This document shows positions 58,362-64,000 of a stretch of DNA of 64,000 nt, piece by piece. The position numbers and the translations under genes are program-made. The notes beneath the pieces were generated by a model. It did no database searches, was not told the origin of the DNA, and saw nothing but the letters and a program-made list of their open reading frames with translations. The stretch is from contig NZ_BDBR01000043.1 of assembly GCF_001613085.1 (NCBI RefSeq), positions 26,514-90,513 of the forward strand, read 5' to 3'. The stretch comes from Nocardia salmonicida NBRC 13393 (GTDB lineage: Bacteria > Actinomycetota > Actinomycetes > Mycobacteriales > Mycobacteriaceae). The first letter of the stretch is position 1. Each line of letters opens with the position of its first letter.

Positions 58362-59483
58362 TCAGTTGGTCGGGTTGGGGCCTTGATGGCGTGGTGGTCT
58401 GGCGAATCCCGCCCGGAAGGTGGTCAGGACGTCAGGGACTCCGAGGTCAGCTGCGCCGAGGTGGGTGACGTCGAATTCCGACCAGGACACCGCGACGTCG
58501 CGGGAGCTGTACTCGGCGAACAGTTCGCGTCCGGACTCGATCGGCACCAGCCCGTCGAGCAGCCCGTGGTACAGGTGGATCGGCACCAAGGGTGTAAAGG
58601 TGCCCAGGGTTTCGTGGGTGAGGACGTAGTTCCAGACCGGGTCGTTCCAGGGGTCGGGGCGCTCACACCATGTAGCGAGGGGATGCAGAAACTCCACCAG
58701 CAACGTCGCCAGGTCGAGCTCGGAAGCCGCGCGGACCGCGCGCACGCCGAGGTCGGTGAGTAGGTGATCGACCGGAAGGTGCGCGTAAGCCCGGCCCAGT
58801 CCGACCATGCCGGCGAATGCCAGGCCCGACCATGGTCCGCCGTCGAGGCTGTTTATCAGCGCACCGGGATCGCGGATTACCGCACCGGCCGCGACTGCGC
58901 GAAGATCGAGCTCGGGAGCGTAGGCGGGCTGAAACTCTGCGGCTGCGGCGGCAACCCGGCCTCCGTCGGCGTAGCCCCAGACCGCTACCGGACCCTCGAT
59001 AGTGCCGTCGGCAGGCTGGGACCCGACAGCGCGAGCCAGGTCCAGCACCGCATGTGCGCCCGCCTGCTTTGCCAGGAAATGGTGGGGTCCGGCGCCGTGG
59101 ATGCCCAGGCCGATCCCGTCGGGCACCGCGACCGTCCATCCCTGCACGAGCGCGGCGGCGATGCTGCTCGTGTCGGGTTCGTTGCCCTCGACCAGCAGCT
59201 GAGAGGGAGCGCACCGACCACCGAGGCCGTGAAAGGTTGGGCAGTACACCACCAAGGGGGGTTTGATCACCGCACCACCGGTCGGCGGTGCCGGCTCGAG
59301 CACGATGCCTGAGGCGGGGACCGGGATGCCAGAACTGGTTTTGGTTGTGTAGATCACCTGCCATGCCCGCCGCAGACCGGCGATGTGCGGCACGATGACC
59401 TCGCGGGTGCGCAGGATCTTGCCTGGGGTGCCGGGCCCGATCGTGGTGTTCGCGCGGAACTCGTCCGCCCCGGTGCTGGTCAT
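58362..59483 (-). CDS. LIP-family (secretory lipase type) protein with Ser-to-Ala nucleophile
   Basis: Protein of 373 residues resembling secretory lipases of the LIP family (alpha/beta-hydrolase). Evidence is KPPLVVYCPTFHGLGGRCAPS, an elongated VWGYADGGRVAAAAAEFQP nucleophile region, ALINSLDGGPWSGLAFAG, PLVPIHLYHGLLDGLVPIESG with the acid, and VSWSEFDVTHLGA with the His. The family elbow is G-Y-S-x-G-G; here it is G-Y-A-D-G-G, with Ala172 encoded by GCC. No N-terminal signal peptide is seen. The ATG overlaps the upstream cutinase stop (ATGA). Predicted inactive as a hydrolase. Confidence 0.84.
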   Translation of the reverse strand: MTSTGADEFRANTTIGPGTPGKILRTREVIVPHIAGLRRAWQVIYTTKTSSGIPVPASGIVLEPAPPTGGAVIKPPLVVYCPTFHGLGGRCAPSQLLVEGNEPDTSSIAAALVQGWTVAVPDGIGLGIHGAGPHHFLAKQAGAHAVLDLARAVGSQPADGTIEGPVAVWGYADGGRVAAAAAEFQPAYAPELDLRAVAAGAVIRDPGALINSLDGGPWSGLAFAGMVGLGRAYAHLPVDHLLTDLGVRAVRAASELDLATLLVEFLHPLATWCERPDPWNDPVWNYVLTHETLGTFTPLVPIHLYHGLLDGLVPIESGRELFAEYSSRDVAVSWSEFDVTHLGAADLGVPDVLTTFRAGFARPPRHQGPNPTN

Positions 59484-60712
59484 GAGCGCGATCCCGCGAT
59501 GTCGTGGGCGAGGGCGATCATCCAGGCGATGCCCGAGTTCAACTGGCCGGTCAAGGCATAGCCGTTGTGGCGCCCGACCGTGTCGGCGAACCGCAACCAC
59601 GTCGCGGGGTTGACCAGCTCGGCGTTCTCGGCCGCGAGCTGGCCCCACGCGCCACCGAGCTGGGCGAGCAACCTCGGCAACAGCACCAGCGGATTCGCCA
59701 TGACCGTCGCGCTGATCTCATTCCATCGCGCAGCTGCCGCACCCGGATCCGTGACGGATGTGCGGGGGTCACCGGCATCGACCAGCCGCTGCCCCAGATC
59801 AACTTGCGGCGCATAGTCGACCCCTCCCGCGCCCACCTGAAAGTCGTTAAGAATCACGGTGTTCCATGCCTCACCGAGCGCCTCCGAGAGCGACGCACCC
59901 AGAGTGGACAAAGCTGCGAGGGGGTTGGTCAGGTCCGCTTGGGCGAAGACCTGCGCCCCCAACCGCAGGACCGCGGCCTGACCTGGAGCGGAGCAGGCGA
60001 GGTCGCCGTCGCTACAAATATCGGCGACCCGCCCGACCAGTGCTCCGTATCCCTGGTCGGTGGTGGCGATGCCCGCACCCCCCGCGGGGGCCGCGAGGAC
60101 CTGCACGGTCGAAACCGCAGCTCCCGACGTGCCGGGTGCGGGGTCGGGCACGATCTGGCCCGGCCTCCCAGGAAAGACCGGTTCGAGCTCGCCGCGATCG
60201 GGGTTGGCATACAACGCGATCCCCGCGACGCGCTCCGCCGCAACGGGCCCGTTTCCGGCGCCGACATCACGTGCGAAGCTCGCCATCGCTTGGGCGCCCT
60301 GGCTGTAGCCGATCCCGGCGAGCATCGTGTCCGGGCACACCTGCGCGACGTGGCGTGCAGCGGAGTCGAGATTGGCCCGCGCGCCCGACACCGAGGACAC
60401 ATACGGGTCAGAGCCGCCACCGGGGACGATGCCGCCGAATCCGGCGTCGTAGCCGATATAGGCCCGCTGTACGAGGGCTGGCACCGCATTGGCGACGGGC
60501 CCGATCAGCGATCCGACGACACCGGTGTCAGCGAGCGGATCCGCGGTCGGCGACGACTGGCCGGTGCCCTGGACACCGAGGATGAACAAGGCCGGGCACC
60601 CATTGATCGGCACCGCGACCGCAGGGGCCGCAGGTGAGGAGGCGGTGAGTACCGCCGCCCCCACCATCGCGGCGACGACAGCGGCGACATGACCTGCGGC
60701 GCTCGTGGTCAT
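59480..60712 (-). CDS. secreted cutinase-family serine hydrolase, triad apparently intact
   Basis: Exported esterase of 410 residues. Signal peptide at ~1-34, then GCPALFILGVQGTGQSSP, the elbow GIGYSQGAQAM with Ser137, SDGDLACSAPGQ with the Asp, and VGRHNGYAL with the probable His. It is ~150 residues longer than classical cutinases; the extension has LVDAGDPRTSVTD and NPLVLLPRLLAQLGGAW, as in the other two family members here. The substrate is probably a cell-envelope or host lipid ester (inference). Coupled to genes on both sides by ATGA. Confidence 0.88.
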   Translation of the reverse strand: MTTSAAGHVAAVVAAMVGAAVLTASSPAAPAVAVPINGCPALFILGVQGTGQSSPTADPLADTGVVGSLIGPVANAVPALVQRAYIGYDAGFGGIVPGGGSDPYVSSVSGARANLDSAARHVAQVCPDTMLAGIGYSQGAQAMASFARDVGAGNGPVAAERVAGIALYANPDRGELEPVFPGRPGQIVPDPAPGTSGAAVSTVQVLAAPAGGAGIATTDQGYGALVGRVADICSDGDLACSAPGQAAVLRLGAQVFAQADLTNPLAALSTLGASLSEALGEAWNTVILNDFQVGAGGVDYAPQVDLGQRLVDAGDPRTSVTDPGAAAARWNEISATVMANPLVLLPRLLAQLGGAWGQLAAENAELVNPATWLRFADTVGRHNGYALTGQLNSGIAWMIALAHDIAGSRS

Positions 60713-61605
60713 TGACCGACTCCGACGCCCGCGCCGAACCCGGCACCGATCGTCCCGCCGACCGCCGCGCCGACAGCACCGGCGGGTACGCCGAGGATCG
60801 CCGCACCTGCCGCGGCTCCGGCCGCAGCACCGAGGGCGGTACCCGCGACTCCGCTGGTGGCTTGTCCGATGATGGGGACAGGGATCACGATTCCTAGTGC
60901 GGCACCGGCGATCCCGCCGACGGTGCCGCCGATCAGCCCGCCCACCGTCGCGCCGACCGCCGCCGCGGGTGCGCCGAGCACGGTCGCACCAGCCGCACCG
61001 CCCAGTCCCGCGCCTCCCAGCACCGCGCCGCTGACGCGATCGGAGCGCCCCGCCGGGATACCGACGGAGTCAAGGGCGGTTGCAATCTGCGCTTCGGCGC
61101 CTGCTGCGGTGTTGTTGATGGTGTCGCGCACTTCCACCGGAACCCAGTCGGGGCTCGGTGTCTGCCACTCCCCTATCCGGATCGTGTTCTCCGGCGGGGT
61201 AATCGGCGCGACCGGCTCCACCGGAACGGGCAGGTGGAGTTCTTCGATCCGCACCGGCTCCACCGGCTCGTCCACCTCGGGGGCAGGGCGGGTCGGTGCG
61301 GTGCGCACTTGCTGGGGTTGTTCGTAGTACACCACCGGCGCCGGTTCGGGCTCAGGTTCAGGTTCAGGTTCGGGAGCTGGTGGCGGCGTGGGCGTTTCGG
61401 TACCGGGTTGGGTTGGGCTGGTGACGCCACCCTGGTCTGCGACAGTGGATAGTGGTCCGTTGGCGCTGGCCGCGGCGGCGTTCCCTACCGCTACAGCTAC
61501 CGGAACCGCGGCCACCAACAGCAGGGTGCTGGCTCGACGAATACCGGGGATTCGATCTCGCCCGCGAGCGACTGTTGTGCGTGCGGTCGGAGTGTTTTTG
61601 GGCAT
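60709..61605 (-). CDS. exported protein with PE-rich linker and glycine-zipper domain
   Basis: Protein of 298 residues from the ATG at 61605. A signal peptide (STLLLVAAVPVAVAVGNAAAASA) is followed by a Pro/Glu spacer (alternating PE x6) likely to span the peptidoglycan. A segment with VRIEELHLPVPVEPV comes next, then ~110 residues made almost entirely of Gly, Ala and Val (GGLIGGTVGGIAGAALG, GTALGAAAGAAAGAAILG). Glycine-zipper stretches insert in membranes or oligomerise. Possibly anchors the transfer or surface complex in the mycolic outer layer. Overlaps the cutinase start (ATGA). Confidence 0.75.
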   Translation of the reverse strand: MPKNTPTARTTVARGRDRIPGIRRASTLLLVAAVPVAVAVGNAAAASANGPLSTVADQGGVTSPTQPGTETPTPPPAPEPEPEPEPEPAPVVYYEQPQQVRTAPTRPAPEVDEPVEPVRIEELHLPVPVEPVAPITPPENTIRIGEWQTPSPDWVPVEVRDTINNTAAGAEAQIATALDSVGIPAGRSDRVSGAVLGGAGLGGAAGATVLGAPAAAVGATVGGLIGGTVGGIAGAALGIVIPVPIIGQATSGVAGTALGAAAGAAAGAAILGVPAGAVGAAVGGTIGAGFGAGVGVGQ

Positions 61606-61704
61606 GACCGGTCGACCCTTTCTAGTCGAAGGGTGAAGCAGAGGGTTTGTGCCGCAGCGGGATTTGATGGCGCGCGGCGTGAATTCAAATCGGTGTCTGC
61701 CTGG

Positions 61705-61739
61705 CACCGCCGGCCGGTGTTCGACCTGGCGCGGCGGTG
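61705..61739. terminator. hairpin after the leader peptide gene
   Basis: CACCGCCG at 61705-61712 and CGGCGGTG at 61732-61739 are perfect inverted arms with a 19-base loop. It lies just downstream (minus strand) of the 35-codon gene at 61756-61863 and upstream of the glycine-zipper gene. No T-run. It may attenuate entry into the long operon. A smaller repeat, ACCCTT/AAGGGT near 61614-61633, lies between it and the next start. Confidence 0.4.
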
Positions 61740-61755
61740 TCGTACAGCGAGAACG

Positions 61756-61863
61756 TCAGAGGAAGGTCAGCGCCAGGTAGAGGACCTGGTTGGCCAGGGC
61801 AGCCCCGTTGGCCAGCAGCGACAGCCCGGCGTTGATGTAGCTCGCGATCACGATCGGATCCAC
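61756..61863 (-). CDS. 35-residue hydrophobic peptide, first gene of the transfer operon
   Basis: The GTG at 61863 follows an AAGGAAAT-type ribosome-binding site and gives a 35-residue, almost wholly hydrophobic peptide (contains PIVIASYINAGLSLLANGA and NQVLYLALTFL), one membrane helix. An in-frame ATG at 62001 would give 81 residues, but it would place coding sequence across the operator, so the short form is preferred. It could be a small membrane protein or a leader. Not recognised. Confidence 0.5.
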   Translation of the reverse strand: MDPIVIASYINAGLSLLANGAALANQVLYLALTFL

Positions 61864-62245
61864 AGGATTTCCTTTCTTGGAGGGAATTTCTTTCGCTTTC
61901 CATTCAAGCCATGAAACCGACTGGGCCGCTAGGTCGTTAACTGATCCAGTTTGGATATATCTAAAATGATCAGTTAAGAGGAACCAACGCTGGCGGCGCA
62001 TCTACAGGACCGAAACGGGTTCATTAACACCGTGTTTACTTGCCTGCCCGAAAGCGTCCCGGCGACATTGAAACTTCTACTGACGCCGCATATTTGGCGA
62101 ACGCCGCCGTCCGCAATCACGAAGCAGTCGGCAAACTTGCCGCATGAAAACCCTTCTGGTAGACAGGGACCCATCACCAACAGGCAAACCGCACCTCAAA
62201 CATCTCAGCCTGTGACTTACACCACTAGCTCCCGGGGGGGAGATT
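61864..62245 (-). promoter_or_regulatory. divergent control region with palindromic operator and main transfer promoter
   Basis: AT-rich region between the transfer operon (minus) and the MmyB-type regulator (plus). TTAACTGATC at 61937-61946 and GATCAGTTAA at 61968-61977 are perfect inverted 10-bp arms separated by 21 bases. The spacer, read on the minus strand, contains TAGATATAT-like AT-rich sequence suited to a -10 box. A repressor bound to the palindrome would cover the promoter. The rest of the region (62000-62245) is of mixed composition and contains the GGGGGGGAG ribosome-binding site of the plus-strand regulator. Confidence 0.65.
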
Positions 62246-63073
62246 ATGAAAAAGGACGATATTTCTCGGCGTTCGGATCGGACGCGGCGACGGCGTCGAC
62301 GCGATCCGACCCGACCCGATGTGTCCATTCCAGACCTCGGCACGACGTGCCGGTGGATCCGCGAAGATCTGGGCCTTACTCGTGACGAGGCGGCAGATGT
62401 GGTCGGGTTCAGCGCGGTCCACCTCGGGCGCATCGAACGCGGCGAGCGCGAGCCGTCGCTGAGTACCCTCGAAGGGGTCATTCTCGGCTACCGATCTGAC
62501 CAGGCGATGGCCGCGCACCTGCATGATCTCGCCCTCCCCGATATCCCGCTGGCCCCGACCCACTACCTTCGCACCTACGTCCAAGCCGAGACCGCGTTGG
62601 CAGTCAACCTCGAACGCTTCCAGGCCCGAGGAGTCTTGGCCGCCTATATCGACCCGATGTGGAATGTGTTGTCGCGCAACGACTTGTTCGCCGATGCACT
62701 GACCGGCATCGATGACGTTGGATCGGCACCGGTGTGGATGTTCAGCGAGCACGCCGAGACCGTCCTCGTCGATCCCGACGGCGAACGGTCCTGGGCGGTC
62801 GCGATGATGAAATCCGCGCTCGGCAGGCACCGGACTTCGGTGCAGGCAAAAGAACTCGTAGCCGCGCTGGCCCCGAGCAGTGAAGCTCAACGACTGTGGG
62901 CAGCGAGCGTGAACGTCTCCCGCGGCCGCGACTCCCGGTGCCTGTTGCACGCACACGGCACCAACCACAGCGGAATCTCCTACCAGTTGTCGCTCACCGA
63001 CAGCATCGTCGCCAAGCACATCCGGCTGATCACCGCCACGCCAGAGTCCTACTCCGGACCCGAACTCGACTGA
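62246..63073 (+). CDS. XRE-family regulator with MmyB-like ligand-binding domain
   Basis: Probable repressor or switch of the element, 275 residues. The first ~25 residues are Arg-rich (RRSDRTRRRRRRD), and an XRE helix-turn-helix follows at ~30-85 (LGLTRDEAADVVGFSAVHLGRIERGEREPS). From ~110 comes an MmyB/MLTR-type ligand domain: VLAAYIDPMWNVLSRNDLF, PVWMFSEHAETVLVDP, AKELVAALAPSSEAQRLWA. The C-terminus LTDSIVAKHIRLITATPES is also typical. Divergent from the transfer operon across the palindrome, so it is the prime candidate to bind it. RBS GGGGGGAG 4-5 bases before the ATG. Confidence 0.87.
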   Translation: MKKDDISRRSDRTRRRRRRDPTRPDVSIPDLGTTCRWIREDLGLTRDEAADVVGFSAVHLGRIERGEREPSLSTLEGVILGYRSDQAMAAHLHDLALPDIPLAPTHYLRTYVQAETALAVNLERFQARGVLAAYIDPMWNVLSRNDLFADALTGIDDVGSAPVWMFSEHAETVLVDPDGERSWAVAMMKSALGRHRTSVQAKELVAALAPSSEAQRLWAASVNVSRGRDSRCLLHAHGTNHSGISYQLSLTDSIVAKHIRLITATPESYSGPELD

Positions 63074-63573
63074 TCACCAACAACTCCCGGCCGGCGCAGC
63101 GATGACAGACCTGTCGCGCCGGTCGGGTCTTTGTGAGCCTTCACAGGTCGGCCTCGCCCAACAATCAACGGCTAATGTTCAGCAATTTCGAGGTGTCGGC
63201 AAGAACTTGGTGGCGAACTCCGCGAAAGTCGTGTTTCCTTGTAGTTGGAAGAGCCATTGATCGGGCAGAAATGATGCCCGATGAAATTTCACTCGACACC
63301 CGTCCCGCCCTGTGGGCGCGACCATTCTCCGGCGGCGTCATCGCACGCCACCATCGCCGATCGCCGGTGGCCTCGCAATGCCCGAAGTCAGTCTGACCCT
63401 TGCTATGACTCGACCTCGGCCGGGCCATATTCACACCATTTCTCACGCCACCTTCGTCGCCGACCTCGCGCGAAGGCAGGACCGCTTCTTGGCGATTTCC
63501 GCCCGCCTCTAGTGCGCGGCGCCCGACAGAGCGCATACGGAAATCCGTGCCGACCACGACCGGAGGCACGCCG
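63074..63573. other. intergenic stretch before the excisionase gene
   Basis: About 500 bases. A weak hairpin (AGACC...GGTCT near 63106-63131 followed by TTTG) could end the regulator transcript. A plus-strand frame at 63133-63396 starts from GTG without a ribosome-binding site and is Arg/Ser-rich; I do not call it. The tail (63562) holds the GGAGG site of the excisionase. Composition between 63160 and 63300 is AT-richer. Possible location for recombination directionality or regulatory sites, none proven. Confidence 0.45.
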
Positions 63574-63822
63574 GTGAGCGATGAACCCCCAACCCCACAT
63601 CCTCCGCCGCTTCGCCGGTGGGTCAACACCCGATCCGCAGCCGCCCACATCGGCATCCATCCCGAAGTGCTGCGCCGGTGGTCCCGCCAACCAGGCAAGC
63701 ACACCTGGCTACCCAAACCCATCCGAGTCGGAAAGGAATTCCGTTGGGACATCGACGCACTCGAAACCGCCCTGGCGGACCTGAACGACCGACCACAGGA
63801 GGACAACGATGAGGCGCGGTAG
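63574..63822 (+). CDS. xis: excisionase-like MerR-type DNA-binding protein
   Basis: Small protein of 82 residues from the GTG at 63574, which has GGAGG 8 bases upstream; another GTG at 63547 is in frame. The helix-turn-helix with wing reads VNTRSAAAHIGIHPEVLRRWSRQPG, then WLPKPIRVGKEFRWDIDALETAL, the pattern of actinophage and ICE excisionases. Xis proteins bend attachment-site DNA so that integrase excises the element. The stop overlaps the integrase ATG, so both are produced together. Confidence 0.86.
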   Translation: MSDEPPTPHPPPLRRWVNTRSAAAHIGIHPEVLRRWSRQPGKHTWLPKPIRVGKEFRWDIDALETALADLNDRPQEDNDEAR

Positions 63823-64000
63823 ACCGCCACGGCCTCTTGGCGTCCCCGGCAAGCCCATGCTCACCGAGATTTCTCCCGGTCGCTGGAGTGCACGGGTGTA
63901 CGTCCGCGACACTTCAGGCAGACGACGCGAGGTCACCCGCGTGTCTCCCCTCAAACTCAGCGCTCAGGGCCGCGCGGTCCCGGACCGCACCGGACAACGC
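63809..64000 (+). CDS. int: tyrosine integrase, N-terminal 64 residues (runs off window)
   Basis: The ATG at 63809 lies inside the end of the excisionase gene. The visible part starts MRRGRPPRPLGVPGKPMLTEISPGRW and continues with SARVYVRDTSGRRREVTRVS. This is the three-strand AP2/arm-binding type N-terminus of actinobacterial phage and ICE integrases (W-x-A-R-V-x-V-R-D-x-x-G). The catalytic Arg-His-Arg-Tyr domain is beyond the edge. Its place after the transfer module marks the right end of the integrative element; the attachment site and any tRNA target should follow the gene. Confidence 0.85.
   Translation, partial: MRRGRPPRPLGVPGKPMLTEISPGRWSARVYVRDTSGRRREVTRVSPLKLSAQGRAVPDRTGQR

Noticed and set aside
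63133..63396. Plus-strand frame of 87 codons before the excisionase
   Set aside because: GTG start without ribosome-binding site, no motif, and antisense frames of equal quality; left as intergenic.
63165..63830. 221-codon minus-strand frame opposite the excisionase
   Set aside because: Antisense to a good excisionase, composition is Arg/Ser-rich, and no start signal is visible.
1..64000. tRNA or rRNA genes and an attachment-site duplication
   Set aside because: I saw no convincing tRNA-like T-loop and acceptor pairing, and no pair of long direct repeats that could be attL and attR within the window; the right attachment site is expected beyond 64 kb.

Overview
The window is GC-rich actinobacterial DNA. 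Cutinase-family secreted proteins, an EspR-type regulator, a MAB_1171c-type membrane protein and DUF5753/MmyB-type regulators all point to a mycolic-acid actinomycete. Nocardia is my best guess, inferred from gene families only. Genes are tightly packed and most neighbours overlap by ATGA, GTGA or TGATG, so there are several long translationally coupled operons. I saw no rRNA, tRNA or CRISPR array.

Layout. (1) 1-2.0 kb, minus strand: a TPR-type XRE regulator followed by a creatininase-family gene cut by the window edge. (2) 2.2-12.3 kb, plus strand: a cold-shock protein, three related small proteins, a stand-alone DUF5753 sensor, then an envelope cassette with DUF4254 proteins, an intact cutinase, a probable type VII-type substrate pair, a single-pass membrane protein and a SAM methyltransferase. 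(3) 12.4-16.2 kb: a scar-like stretch with a frameshifted nrdF remnant carrying a 15-bp tandem repeat, AT-richer orphan genes and a decayed WD40 fragment. (4) 16.3-23.6 kb: a six-gene minus-strand operon (PIG-L deacetylase, UDP-sugar dehydrogenase, UXS-like decarboxylase/epimerase, MoaD-like sulfur carrier ending in Gly-Gly, SUMF1-fold protein, GalE-like epimerase). It diverges from an XRE-TPR regulator and a Nudix hydrolase. (5) 24.3-32.2 kb: EspR-like regulator, ImmA/IrrE peptidase, MAB_1171c-like membrane protein and cytochrome P450, facing a flavin monooxygenase and an acyl-CoA-oxidase-like gene.

(6) 32.7-61.9 kb, minus strand: the conjugation module of an integrative element. It encodes a VirD4-type coupling protein, a VirB4-type ATPase, an SCO6880-family protein, a VirB6/TrbL-like membrane protein, pilin-sized membrane peptides, VirB8-like and lipoprotein subunits, and a three-domain wall hydrolase. 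At its upstream end lies a surface cassette of two cutinase-family proteins, a lipase-family protein and a glycine-zipper protein. Seven paralogues of one unfamiliar family are interleaved with the transfer genes, and most share a C-terminal motif with two otherwise unrelated neighbours. (7) 61.9-64.0 kb: a palindromic operator/promoter, a divergent MmyB-type repressor, an excisionase and the start of a tyrosine integrase, so the element's right end lies just beyond the window. No relaxase was recognised.

The observations I consider most novel are the paralogue array with its shared C-terminal tail motif around the coupling protein, the sugar operon with its own sulfur carrier, and two adjacent surface hydrolases that have both lost the nucleophilic serine.
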